Shown here in pieces: positions 16,209-24,798 of a stretch of 64,000 bases of DNA. How positions within the stretch are numbered: position 1 is the first letter of the stretch; each line of letters begins with the position of its first letter. This DNA comes from Microtetraspora niveoalba. Lineage in GTDB: Bacteria > Actinomycetota > Actinomycetes > Streptosporangiales > Streptosporangiaceae. The stretch is from assembly GCF_001570405.1 (NCBI RefSeq), contig NZ_BBYM01000027.1, positions 1 through 64,000 on the forward strand. The letters run 5' to 3'. Under the pieces are notes generated by a model. It ran no database searches, was not told the origin of the DNA, and saw nothing but the letters and a program-made list of their open reading frames with translations. The translations under genes and the position numbers were made by a program.

Positions 16209-17585
16209 TCAGTGGCGGCGGGCCACCATGTCGGCGACCTTGGCGATGGGCGACGTCGTGGGACGGCCCTCCACGATCTCGGCCCGGTCGGCGGCGCGGT
16301 AGGCCGCGTACATGCCGCGCACGCCGATCCAGCGCAGCGGCTCCGGCTCCCACTTGCGCACCTTCCGGCCGACCCAGGGCAGCCGGGTGAGCTCGGTGTC
16401 CGCGCCGAGGACCAGGTCGCGCAGGGTGCGGCCGGCGAGGTTGGTGGTCGCCACGCCGTGCCCCACGTACCCGCCGGCCCAGCCCAGCCCGGTCCTGCCG
16501 TCGAGCACGGCGGTGGAGCACCAGTCGCGCGGCACGCCGAGCACACCGCACCAGGCGTGCTCGACGGCCGCGTCGCGCACCGCCGGGAACAGCCGCACGA
16601 GGGCGTCGCGGAGCGCGCGCACCGTGGCGGCGTGCGTGCGCCCGTCGTCGTCCGTGCGGGAGCCGAACCGGTACGGCACGCCGCGCCCGCCGATCGCGAT
16701 GCGGTCGTCGGCGGTCCGCTGGGCGTAGATGTAGGCGTGCGACATGTCGCCGAGCAGCTCGCGGCCCTCCCAGCCGATCTCGTCCCAGATCCGCTGGGGC
16801 AGCGGCTCGGTGACGATCAGCGAGGAGTTCATCGGCAGCCAGGTCCGGCGCTCGCCGCTCAGCCCGGCGGTGAACCCCTCCGTCGCGCGCAGCACGAACT
16901 TCGCCCGCACGGCGCCGTACGGCGTGCGCGCCTCGTGCGGCACGATCTCGGTGACGGGGGTGGACTCGTAGATGCGCACGCCGAGGTCCTCGACGACCCG
17001 GGCCAGCCCCTGGACGAGCTTGGCCGGCTGCACCCGGGCGCAGTGGGGGCTGAACGAGGCGCCGAGCGCGCCGTCCACGCGGATCCTGGCGGTGGTGCGC
17101 CGGGCGTCGAGCAGTTCCAGGTCGTCGTCCCCCCAGGAGCGGGCGGTCCGCACGCCGGCCACGAGCCGCGCGAGGTGCGACGGGGCGTGGGCGACTCGCA
17201 GGATGCCGCCCTTGACGATGTCGGCGTCGATGCCCTCGGCGTCCGCGACCCGGATGACCTCGTCCACGGTGTCGTTCATGGCCCGCTGGAGGGCGTGGAC
17301 TCCCTCGCGGCCGTGGGTCTTGGCGAATCTGCGGGGCGATCCGGCGAGCGCCGCCGTCAGCCAGCCGCCGTTGCGCCCGGACGCGCCGTATCCGGCGAAC
17401 TTGCGCTCCAGGACGACGACGTCGAGCCCGGGGTCGGCCTTCTTCAGGTAGTAGGCCGTCCACAGACCGGTGTATCCGGCGCCGACCACGCAGACGTCGG
17501 CCGTGGTGGAACGCTCCAGCGGAGGACGCCGGGCGGGGAGCCCGGTCTCTCGGTACCAGAACGACACTCCGCCGTTGACGGTCAC
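16209..17585 (-). CDS. FAD-dependent amine oxidase, DAO/PuuB-like
   Basis: The 458-residue protein belongs to the D-amino-acid oxidase fold group that includes gamma-glutamylputrescine oxidase. The FAD-binding motif VVGAGYTG lies at 34-41, GASGRNGGW at about 68, and GWAGGYVGHGV near the C-terminus contacts the flavin. The GTG start overlaps the stop of the ABC ATPase gene by four bases (GTGA), giving tight coupling to a PotABCD-like importer. Oxidation of an imported amine is therefore likely. Confidence 0.85.
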   Translation of the reverse strand: MTVNGGVSFWYRETGLPARRPPLERSTTADVCVVGAGYTGLWTAYYLKKADPGLDVVVLERKFAGYGASGRNGGWLTAALAGSPRRFAKTHGREGVHALQRAMNDTVDEVIRVADAEGIDADIVKGGILRVAHAPSHLARLVAGVRTARSWGDDDLELLDARRTTARIRVDGALGASFSPHCARVQPAKLVQGLARVVEDLGVRIYESTPVTEIVPHEARTPYGAVRAKFVLRATEGFTAGLSGERRTWLPMNSSLIVTEPLPQRIWDEIGWEGRELLGDMSHAYIYAQRTADDRIAIGGRGVPYRFGSRTDDDGRTHAATVRALRDALVRLFPAVRDAAVEHAWCGVLGVPRDWCSTAVLDGRTGLGWAGGYVGHGVATTNLAGRTLRDLVLGADTELTRLPWVGRKVRKWEPEPLRWIGVRGMYAAYRAADRAEIVEGRPTTSPIAKVADMVARRH

Positions 17586-18733
17586 GTGAAGATCCTTTCA
17601 ATGGTCGGGTCGTCGGGCAGCAGGACGCCGTCGTCCGGATGCCAGGTCAGGGTGGCCCGGTCGCCCGCGCGCAGCCCGCTGAGCGCGCCCGCCTGCTCGC
17701 GTACGAGGCCCCGGGCGCCGCCGGGCAGGACGACCTCCAGCTTGCGGGCCGCACCGAGGTAGATCTCCTCCAGCACCGTGACGGGGACGGCGTTCCCTCC
17801 CGGCGTGCCGCCGGAGGCGCCTCGGCCCGCGCTCCCCGGCTCGTCCGGGATGAGCCGCAGCCGCTCCGGGCGCACGACGAGCGCGGCGTCCCGGCCCGCG
17901 TCGACCCGGCCCGGCGCCCGTACGGCGAAGCCGTCGCCGGTCAGGGTCGAGCCGGCGCCCTCGGGACGCGCCGCGCCGCGCAGGATGGTGGACTCGCCGA
18001 GAAAGCGCGCCACGAACAGCGTGGCGGGCCGCTCGTAGAGCTCGTGGGCGGTGCCGACCTGCTCGATCTTCGCGTTGTTGAACACCGCGATCCGGTCGGA
18101 GAGGATCAGCGCCTCCTCCTGGTCGTGGGTCACGAAGACGAACGTGGACCCGACCTCCCGGTGGATGCGCTTGATCTCCAGTTGGAGGAACTCGCGGAGC
18201 TTGCGGTCGAGCGCGCCGAGCGGCTCGTCCATGAGCAGGACGCGCGGGCTGAACACGATCGCCCGGGCCAGGGCGACCCGCTGCTGCTGCCCGCCGGACA
18301 GCTCGCCCGGGTAGCGGGCGGCGTGGCCGGGCAGCTGCACGGTCTCCAGGGCGGCGGCGACCAGCCGCCGGCGCTCGTCCTTGGAGATCTTGCGCTGGCG
18401 GAGCGGGAACGCGATGTTCTCCGCGACGGTCATGTGCGGGAAGAGCGCGTAGTGCTGGAAGACCACGCCGATGTCGCGCTTGTGCGCGGGCGTGTCGCCC
18501 ACCGGGCGGTCGTCGATCTCCAGCGTGCCGGCCGTGATGTCGGTGAACCCGGCGATCATGTTCAGCGTGGTGGTCTTCCCCGAGCCCGACGGGCCGAGGA
18601 AGGTCATGAACTCCCCCGGCTCGACGGTCAGGGTGACGTCGTCGACGGCGACGGAGCCACCGAAGCGCTTGGTCATCCCACGCAGGTCGATGCGGGCCCC
18701 CTTGACGGCGGGCGTGGTCCGGTCAACGGGCAC
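17582..18733 (-). CDS. potA: ABC transporter ATP-binding protein, PotA-like
   Basis: The protein energises import by the two neighbouring permeases. It has Walker A GPSGSGKTT, the Q-loop FQHYALFPHM, the signature LSGGQQQRVALARAI, Walker B VLLMDEPLGALD and a C-terminal TOBE domain (from about residue 290), as in polyamine importers. I place the start at GTG 18733, preceded by AAGGAGGA, giving 383 residues; an ATG 30 bases upstream lies inside the permease gene. The start overlaps that gene by 11 bases. Confidence 0.9.
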   Translation of the reverse strand: MPVDRTTPAVKGARIDLRGMTKRFGGSVAVDDVTLTVEPGEFMTFLGPSGSGKTTTLNMIAGFTDITAGTLEIDDRPVGDTPAHKRDIGVVFQHYALFPHMTVAENIAFPLRQRKISKDERRRLVAAALETVQLPGHAARYPGELSGGQQQRVALARAIVFSPRVLLMDEPLGALDRKLREFLQLEIKRIHREVGSTFVFVTHDQEEALILSDRIAVFNNAKIEQVGTAHELYERPATLFVARFLGESTILRGAARPEGAGSTLTGDGFAVRAPGRVDAGRDAALVVRPERLRLIPDEPGSAGRGASGGTPGGNAVPVTVLEEIYLGAARKLEVVLPGGARGLVREQAGALSGLRAGDRATLTWHPDDGVLLPDDPTIERIFT

Positions 18734-19517
18734 GGTTCCTCCTTGAGGACAGGGCGAGTCCACCGGTGACCAGGACCGTGGTGAGCGCCAGGATCATGGT
18801 CGCCGCGGCGGCGAGCGTCGGGTCGGTCTCGCGGGTCACGCTCGAATACATCTGCACGGGCAGGGTGACGAGGGACGGGCTCTGGATGAACAGCGAGACC
18901 ACGACCTCGTCGAACGAGGTCACGAAGGCGAACAGCGCGCCCGACACGACGCCGGGCATGATCAGCGGCAGCGTGACCCGGCGGAACGTCGCCAGGCGGC
19001 CCGCGCCGAGGCTCGCCGCGGCCGTCTCCAGGCGTACGTCGAAGGTCTGCAGGGACGCCGTCACCGAGACGACCACGAACGGCAGGGCGAGCACGGTGTG
19101 CGCGGCGACAAACCCGGCCAGGGACCCGGCGAGCTGGAACTTCAGGAAGACCGCGTACACGCCGATGGCGACGATGATGCCCGGGACGATCATCGGGGCC
19201 AGCAGCAGCACGCTCGCCGCCGCCGCGCCGCGCCTGCTCGTCCAGCGGGTGAGCCCGAACGCGGCGGCGGTGCCGAGGACGGTCGCCACGACGGCCACCA
19301 GCACGCCGACCAGCAGCGAGTTGGCCAGCGCGGCCACCCAGGCGGGGTCGCCGAAGAAGTTGGCGTACCAGCGGGTGGACCAGCCGGTCGGCGGGAAGGT
19401 CAGCGAGACCTTGTCGGTGAAGCTGAGCGGGATCACCACCAGGGTGGGCGCGACCAGCCAGGCGGCGACCAGCACGCCGGTCACCCACAGCGCGGCGCGC
19501 GCGAGCCGGGCGCTCAT
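18723..19517 (-). CDS. potC: ABC transporter permease, PotC-like
   Basis: The 264-residue protein has six membrane helices and the permease EAA loop (LETAAASLGAGRLATFRRVTLPLIMPGV region) that docks on the ATPase. The ATG at 19517 overlaps the preceding permease's stop by four bases. With the other permease it forms the membrane channel of a spermidine/putrescine-type importer. Confidence 0.88.
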   Translation of the reverse strand: MSARLARAALWVTGVLVAAWLVAPTLVVIPLSFTDKVSLTFPPTGWSTRWYANFFGDPAWVAALANSLLVGVLVAVVATVLGTAAAFGLTRWTSRRGAAAASVLLLAPMIVPGIIVAIGVYAVFLKFQLAGSLAGFVAAHTVLALPFVVVSVTASLQTFDVRLETAAASLGAGRLATFRRVTLPLIMPGVVSGALFAFVTSFDEVVVSLFIQSPSLVTLPVQMYSSVTRETDPTLAAAATMILALTTVLVTGGLALSSRRNRAR

Positions 19518-20419
19518 CGGGCGCCTGCCCGGGTGCGGCGGCCGGCGCGCATGGCCAGGCCGAGCAGGCCGGTCAGCAGGAGCGTGGTCGCGAAGAGCAC
19601 CACCGCCATGGCGCCGCCCCTGCCCCACATGAGCATGCCGCTGACCTGCGTGTACATGAACTGCGAGATCAGCGCCTCACTCGGCGAGCCGAGCAGCGCC
19701 GGGGTGACGTAGAACCCGAGCGAGGTGATGAACACCATGGTCGATCCGGCCGCGACCCCGGGCAGCGACAGCGGCACGAAGATCCGCAGCAGCGCGACGA
19801 CCGGCCGGGCCCCGAGGCTCTGGGCGGCGGTCAGCAGCCGCCGGTCGATGCCGCTCATCACCGAGTACAGCGGCAGCACCATGAACGGCATGAGGATCTG
19901 CACCATGCCGATGAGCACGCCGGCCTGGCTGCGGACGAGGCCGACCGGCCCCAGCCCGAACAGCCCGAGGAAGCCGTTGACCACGCCGGTGTCCTGCAGC
20001 AGCACGAGCCAGGCGAAGGTCCGCACCATCAGGCTGGTCCAGAACGGCAGCATCACGATCAGCAGCAGCGCCGCCCGCGCCCTCGGCGACGCCACCGTCA
20101 TCAGGTACGCGTACGGGTAGGCCAGGGCCAGGCAGATGAGCGTCGCCCACAGCGCGGTCGAGAACGTCCGGGTCAGCACGGCGACGTTGGCCGGCGAGCC
20201 GAAGAACCAGGTGAAGTTCTCCGTGCCGGGCTTCGGCGTGGTGAACGCGCCGACGAACGTGTGCGCCACCGGATAGACGAAGACGGCCAGCAGGACGAGC
20301 AGCGCCGGAACGATGAGCAGGAACGGCCAGTGCCGCCCCACCCCGCCGGACCGCCCGGACGGCGGGGGCGCCGTCCGGGTCTGTCCTCCGGGGGCGACGG
20401 GACTCAGGAGAGCAGCCAC
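19514..20419 (-). CDS. potB: ABC transporter permease, PotB-like
   Basis: Six membrane helices and an EAA loop (TAAQSLGARPVVALLRIFVPLSLPG) mark a PotB-type permease. The start is uncertain. GTG 20419 lies 13 bases inside the binding-protein gene and gives a 26-residue cytoplasmic tail before the first helix (301 residues in total). GTG 20341 gives a protein beginning just before that helix, with a poor ribosome binding site. I prefer 20419 because every other junction of this operon overlaps. Confidence 0.8.
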   Translation of the reverse strand: MAALLSPVAPGGQTRTAPPPSGRSGGVGRHWPFLLIVPALLVLLAVFVYPVAHTFVGAFTTPKPGTENFTWFFGSPANVAVLTRTFSTALWATLICLALAYPYAYLMTVASPRARAALLLIVMLPFWTSLMVRTFAWLVLLQDTGVVNGFLGLFGLGPVGLVRSQAGVLIGMVQILMPFMVLPLYSVMSGIDRRLLTAAQSLGARPVVALLRIFVPLSLPGVAAGSTMVFITSLGFYVTPALLGSPSEALISQFMYTQVSGMLMWGRGGAMAVVLFATTLLLTGLLGLAMRAGRRTRAGAR

Positions 20420-21495
20420 TGCTGGAACCTGTCGTTGACGGCGTCCCGGTTCTCGCCCCACCACACGTCGTTCACCTTGATCTGGGTGTCGAGGTGGGTC
20501 GTGGGCAGGTTGTCCTTGGCCGAGGGGTCGATCTTGTCCTGCGCCCCGACGTTGACCGGCCCGTACGGCAGGTACTTGGTCAGCTCGGCGGTGGGTTCGG
20601 CGGAGGTCATGTGCGCGATGAGCTTCATCGCCTCCGCCTTGTTCTTGGTGCCCTTGGGGACCACCCAGTAGGCCTCCTGCGACAGCCACGAGTCCCAGGC
20701 GATCGCGATGGGCGCGTTGGCCGCGGACTGGAGGGCGCGGGCGATCCACACCATGCCCATGACCGCCTCGCCGCTCTCCAGGTACTGCTGGGCCTGGGCG
20801 CCGGTCTCCCACCAGATGAGCTGGTCCTTGATGGTGGCGAGCTTCTTGAGCGCCCGGTCGACGTCGATCGGGTAGAGCGCGTCGGGGGCGACGCCGTCGG
20901 CGAGCAGGGCCATCTCGAAGATGCCGCCGCCCACGGACTTCCACGCGGTGCGCTTGCCCGGGTACTTCTTCACGTCGAAGAAGTCGTCCCACGGCTTGGG
21001 CGCCGCGCCGCCGGTCTTGTCCGAACGGTAGGCGAGGACGGTGCCCTCGACGTCGGCGCAGATCCGGTAGGTCTGGGCGTACCCCTCGATGATGGACGCC
21101 TTGTCGATGACCGAGTAGTCGATCGGCTCCAGCCATTTCGCGTCGGCGTCGCTGCCGAAGTCGTTGCCGACGACCACGATGTCCCAGGTCGGGTTGCCCG
21201 ACTCGGCCTGCGCCTTGATCTTGGCGTTGTCCGAGGGGCCGTCTTCCTTGATCGTGATGCCGTTCTTCGCCGCGTACGGCCCCCACAGGGCCTTGGCCTG
21301 GAACTTCTGGTAGTCGCCGCCGTAGCTCGCGATGGTGAGGGTGGTGCCGCCACCGCCGCCGCCGTTCGAGGACGAGGAGAAGCCGCCGCCGCAGGCGCTG
21401 AGCAGGCCGGAGGCCGCGAGCAGGCCGAGCCCCTGGCCGCCGCGGACGAGCAGGGTCCGGCGGGAGAGCCTCCCGTGGGCGCCGGTGTCACTCAC
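20404..21495 (-). CDS. potD: ABC transporter substrate-binding lipoprotein, PotD-like
   Basis: The N-terminus has a twin-arginine motif (LSRRTLLVRG), a hydrophobic stretch and a lipobox LLSAC, so it is probably exported folded and lipid-anchored. A Ser/Gly linker follows. The body resembles spermidine/putrescine-binding proteins (TLTIASYGGDYQ, WDIVVVGNDFG, ETGAQAQQYLESGEAVMG). The GTG start is preceded by AGGAGGA and overlaps the dehydrogenase gene by eight bases. The ligand is unknown; the neighbouring oxidases suggest an amine, opine or polyamine. Confidence 0.88.
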   Translation of the reverse strand: MSDTGAHGRLSRRTLLVRGGQGLGLLAASGLLSACGGGFSSSSNGGGGGGTTLTIASYGGDYQKFQAKALWGPYAAKNGITIKEDGPSDNAKIKAQAESGNPTWDIVVVGNDFGSDADAKWLEPIDYSVIDKASIIEGYAQTYRICADVEGTVLAYRSDKTGGAAPKPWDDFFDVKKYPGKRTAWKSVGGGIFEMALLADGVAPDALYPIDVDRALKKLATIKDQLIWWETGAQAQQYLESGEAVMGMVWIARALQSAANAPIAIAWDSWLSQEAYWVVPKGTKNKAEAMKLIAHMTSAEPTAELTKYLPYGPVNVGAQDKIDPSAKDNLPTTHLDTQIKVNDVWWGENRDAVNDRFQQWLLS

Positions 21496-23047
21496 TGGTT
21501 CCTCCTGAGGAAGATGGCCGCCCAGCCTGGCCGGGCGAGAGGGGGTGTTTCGAAATTTCCGCCGGTGCCTCCGGCTGTGCTCCCGGGCGCGTTTCCCGCG
21601 CCGCCGGGTTCCCGGGCGACCAGCGGGCCAGCCGGGCGCCCTCCTCGGCGCCGGTCGCCAGCGCCTCGGCGGGGTCGGTGATCCCGGCCGCGCCGCCGGC
21701 CACGGCCACGCCGTCCGGCAGCGCGGCGCCCGTCCCCGGGCCGTGTCCCGTGTCGAGCGTGACGTCGCCGTGGTAGAGCCGCTGGAGGAGGAGCTCGTCG
21801 GCCGGACGCCGTCCCGCCGACACCACGACGACGTCGCAGGCGAGCCGCACCGCGCGGCCCCCGCCGGCGGGCCGGACCACGAGGCCGGTCACCCGGCGGC
21901 GGCCGAGGGCCTCCCCTACGAGGTGTCCCGTCAGGTGCGGCACCCCCGAGGCCGCGACCCCGGACGGGAAGGACGCCTCCGCGTCCGCGCGGGCCCGCTC
22001 CGCCGGCCGCGGGTCGACCAGGGCGGCGATCTCGACGCCGACCGCGCGGAGCTGCGCGGCCACCGCGTAGCCGTACGCGTCGGAGGTCACCACCACCGCG
22101 CGCCGGCCGGGCCGTACGTGGTCGACGTTGACGAGCCGCTGGACCGCGCCCGCGAGCATGATCCCGGGGCGGTCGTTGCCCGGGAAGAGCAGCGGCTGCC
22201 CGTAGTCGCCGGTCGCGACCAGGAGCCGGTCCGGCCGCAGCGTCAGCACCCCGGCGGGGGTGTGCACCGGCAGCACGCCGCCCTCGTACCAGCCGAGCGC
22301 GGTCGAACCGGTCAGCACCTCGATCGAGGGATGCGCGGCGGCCCTGGCGGCCAGTTCGGCGGCCAGCGCGAAGCCCGGCGCCTCCCCGCCGTCCGGGATG
22401 CGGACCGGGGCCGTCTCCGCGCGCAGTGTTCCGCCCGGCTCGTCGCCCTGGTCCACCAGGACGACCTCCAGGCCGGCGTCGGCGGCGGAGAGCGCGGCGG
22501 CCAGCCCGGCCACGCCCGCGCCGACGACGGCCAGCGCGGCGCGCCGCCCGCCCAGGCCGGGCCGAACGGCGCGGGCGATCGCGTCGGGGGTGACCTCCCG
22601 CGCGCCGCCCGCGACCAGGCCCATGACCCGCTCGGCGAGGTGGGCGAGGCGCGGTGAGCGGCGGAACAGCCGGAACTGGAAGCCCGCGGGCACGAACGCG
22701 GAGAACCGGTCGATCAGCCCGAACAGGTCGTGGTCCGCGCTGGGCCAGGCCCGCTCGCGCCGCACCGACTCGCCGCCGCGCAGCGGAGTCGCGCAGCCCG
22801 GCACGCCGTACTGGCCGTCGACGGCGAGCTGGCAGTTGGGGCACGACGGCGCGCCGCAGGTCAGCCCGATGCCCCGGGGGCGGTGGTACTTGAAGCTGCG
22901 CGACAACACCCGGACCCCGGCGGCGTGCAGGGCGGTCGCCAGGGGCTCGCCCTCGTACCCGTGGAGGGTGCGGCCCTCGAAGGTGAACCCGACCCGGCGG
23001 GTCCGCGCGTACGGCGCGGCCGGATGGTCGGTGATCCGCAGGTTCAC
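21488..23047 (-). CDS. FAD/NAD(P) dehydrogenase subunit with N-terminal [2Fe-2S] domain (HcnB/sarcosine oxidase alpha-like)
   Basis: The 519-residue protein starts with a ferredoxin-like domain whose ligands can be read as Cys64, Cys69, Cys72 and Cys85 (TCGAPSCPNC and PGCAT). From about 165 follows a pyridine-nucleotide-disulfide-oxidoreductase fold with AVVGAGVAGLAAA and a second motif near VVVTSDAYGYAVAAQ. This matches the larger subunit of HcnABC, opine and proline dehydrogenase complexes. The GTG start overlaps the upstream oxidase gene by four bases. It probably passes electrons from the FAD oxidase subunit. Confidence 0.85.
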   Translation of the reverse strand: MNLRITDHPAAPYARTRRVGFTFEGRTLHGYEGEPLATALHAAGVRVLSRSFKYHRPRGIGLTCGAPSCPNCQLAVDGQYGVPGCATPLRGGESVRRERAWPSADHDLFGLIDRFSAFVPAGFQFRLFRRSPRLAHLAERVMGLVAGGAREVTPDAIARAVRPGLGGRRAALAVVGAGVAGLAAALSAADAGLEVVLVDQGDEPGGTLRAETAPVRIPDGGEAPGFALAAELAARAAAHPSIEVLTGSTALGWYEGGVLPVHTPAGVLTLRPDRLLVATGDYGQPLLFPGNDRPGIMLAGAVQRLVNVDHVRPGRRAVVVTSDAYGYAVAAQLRAVGVEIAALVDPRPAERARADAEASFPSGVAASGVPHLTGHLVGEALGRRRVTGLVVRPAGGGRAVRLACDVVVVSAGRRPADELLLQRLYHGDVTLDTGHGPGTGAALPDGVAVAGGAAGITDPAEALATGAEEGARLARWSPGNPAARETRPGAQPEAPAEISKHPLSPGQAGRPSSSGGTSE

Positions 23048-24240
23048 GCGGCCTCCCCCTCCTCGGCGGCGACCACGAGGGCGCCTTCCTGGATGAAGCG
23101 GCCCTCGTGCAGCCGGGTGACCGAGAAGGGCCGGATCAGCTCGGGCATGACGCCGTCGTGGATGCCCCGGGCGAGCAGCGCGCCGGTGGCGGGGGCGCCC
23201 ATGAAGCCGTAGACCCATCCGCAGGTGAGGTAGAAGCCGCCCACCTCGGGAACCGGCCCGATCACCGGGGAGAGGTCCTCGCTCTGGTCGACCAGCCCGG
23301 CCCAGTGCCGCAGCAGCCGGACCCCGGCCAGGCGCGGCAGCAGCCGGACGAACTTGGCGGCCATGTCCAGGAGCAGGTCGTAGGTGCCGTTGAGGCTGTC
23401 GCTGACGTCGGGGACCGGCAGCTCGGTGCCGCCGACGAACTCGCCCCTCGCGGTCTGGTGGCAGTACCCGAGCAGTTCCAGGGTGGCGAGCGCGGGCCGC
23501 AGGAACGGTGCGACGGACTCCGTGACGATCATCTCCAGGCGGCAGGTCCGGGTGGGCAGGTCCACCCCGGCCATCCCGGCGATCTGCCGGGCGGCGCCGC
23601 CCGCCGCGTTCACCACGATCGGCGCGGAGACGTTCCCCCTGTCGGTGCGCACGCCGCGGACCTCTCCCCCGGCGACGTCGACGCCGGTGACGGTCACCCC
23701 GGTGTGCAGCTCGACGCCCAGCCGGGCGGCGGCCCTGGCGTATCCCCAGACGACGGCGTCGTGGTGGGCGAACCCGGCGTGCTCCTGGTAGACGCCGCCG
23801 AGGGCGAGATCGGGGTTGACCTCGGGGGCGATCTTCCGCGCCTCCTCGGCGGTGACGAACTCCGAGCGGACCCCCAGCTCGGCCTGCCGTACGACGTCGG
23901 CCCGGCAGCGGTCGACCTGCTCGGGCGTGGAGGCCAGCACGAGGTAGCCGCTGCCGGAGAACAGCACGTTGAAGTCGAGCTCGGCGGAGAGGGTGCGCCA
24001 GCGGCGCAGCGACTCGTCGAACAGGCCGCTCCACTCGCGGGAGCCGAACGCCGAGCGGATCATCTCGCCGTTGCGTCCGCTGCCGCCCCCGCCCGGGTAG
24101 CTCCGGTCGAGCACGGCGACGTCGCGGATGCCCAGCTTGGCCAGCTCGTACGCGAGGGCCAGCCCCTGCACGCCCGCCCCGATGATGACGGCGTCGTACG
24201 AGCGGCGCAGCGGGGTGCGGGCGGCTCCGGGAATCGCCAT
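23044..24240 (-). CDS. FAD-dependent amine dehydrogenase subunit (HcnC/glycine-oxidase-like)
   Basis: The 398-residue protein is a D-amino-acid-oxidase-fold flavoprotein. VIIGAGVQGLALAYEL at about 19-34 is the FAD motif, GGGGSGRNGEM follows near 50, and TCGWVYGFMGAPATG near the end contacts the flavin. It would oxidise the amine substrate while the neighbouring [2Fe-2S] and BFD-type proteins accept electrons, as in HcnABC and heterotrimeric opine dehydrogenases. It is coupled to the next gene by a GTGA overlap and begins three bases after the stop of the BFD-like gene. Confidence 0.86.
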   Translation of the reverse strand: MAIPGAARTPLRRSYDAVIIGAGVQGLALAYELAKLGIRDVAVLDRSYPGGGGSGRNGEMIRSAFGSREWSGLFDESLRRWRTLSAELDFNVLFSGSGYLVLASTPEQVDRCRADVVRQAELGVRSEFVTAEEARKIAPEVNPDLALGGVYQEHAGFAHHDAVVWGYARAAARLGVELHTGVTVTGVDVAGGEVRGVRTDRGNVSAPIVVNAAGGAARQIAGMAGVDLPTRTCRLEMIVTESVAPFLRPALATLELLGYCHQTARGEFVGGTELPVPDVSDSLNGTYDLLLDMAAKFVRLLPRLAGVRLLRHWAGLVDQSEDLSPVIGPVPEVGGFYLTCGWVYGFMGAPATGALLARGIHDGVMPELIRPFSVTRLHEGRFIQEGALVVAAEEGEAA

Positions 24241-24243
24241 CGC

Positions 24244-24573
24244 TCAGGCACCCCCCGTCCGCACGTCGCCGCCGGTCCCGGAGGCCGCGGCTTCCGCGGC
24301 CTCCGCTTCCGCGGCGGCGGCGAGCAGGCCGAGGGCGACGGGGCGCAGCGGCGGGCGGGCGGTGGGACGCCGGGTCACCGGCGCGTCCCGCCCGCCGGTC
24401 AGCTCGCGCAGCAGCGCCATCACGGCGCCGGCGCAGTGCTTGCCCTGGCACGGCCCCATGAAGGCGGCGGTCGCCCGCTTGAGGGTCTCGGGATGGGTGT
24501 AGCCCGCCGCGTGCGTCGCGCGGATGTCCTCGACGGTCACGTCGTGACACGGACAGACGATCGTCTTGCCCAT
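24244..24573 (-). CDS. BFD-like [2Fe-2S]-binding protein, small dehydrogenase subunit
   Basis: The first 60 residues carry the bacterioferritin-associated-ferredoxin-like cluster site: Cys7 and Cys9 in VCPCHDVT, and Cys42 and Cys47 in GPCQGKHC. The remaining 50 residues are an Ala/Glu-rich tail. Such small proteins form the third subunit of HcnABC- or opine-dehydrogenase-like complexes. This is the first gene of the nine-gene amine operon; a promoter is readable about 85 bases upstream. Confidence 0.85.
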   Translation of the reverse strand: MGKTIVCPCHDVTVEDIRATHAAGYTHPETLKRATAAFMGPCQGKHCAGAVMALLRELTGGRDAPVTRRPTARPPLRPVALGLLAAAAEAEAAEAAASGTGGDVRTGGA

Positions 24574-24658
24574 CGGCCCCCTCCGGATCGGTCGCTCGCC
24601 GGACGCTCACCTGCTGGCGAAGCCGCTGCCCAAGCGGGCCGTCCGGTAGTACCGCATT

Positions 24659-24688
24659 ATTAGAGGAGGGACCTTATCGCCTTGTCAA
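24659..24688 (-). promoter_or_regulatory. Sigma70-type promoter of the amine operon
   Basis: On the minus strand TTGACA (24688-24683) is followed after 18 bases by TCTAAT (24664-24659), close to vegetative consensus. Transcription would begin near 24650 and give a leader of about 75 bases before the first start codon. Confidence 0.65.
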
Positions 24689-24696
24689 TAGGGGTT

Positions 24697-24712
24697 TTGA
24701 AGTTCCTTTCAA
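24697..24712. promoter_or_regulatory. Inverted repeat TTGAA-N6-TTCAA, candidate TetR operator
   Basis: Perfect 5-base arms lie nine bases upstream of the -35 box of the amine operon and about 90 bases before the divergent TetR gene. The position suits a regulator controlling one or both transcripts. The arms are short, so it may be chance. Confidence 0.4.
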
Positions 24713-24798
24713 CCGCGATCCGTGGTTATATATCGGACCGGCGCGACAGACGCGCCAGGTCGCCCGCCGCGTACGGCGCGGCGGAGAAGGGGCAATGG

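Noticed and set aside
24682-24798. Extended N-terminus of the TetR protein
   Set aside because: This stretch contains the promoter of the divergent operon and an inverted repeat; the later GTG has the better ribosome binding site and normal TetR length.
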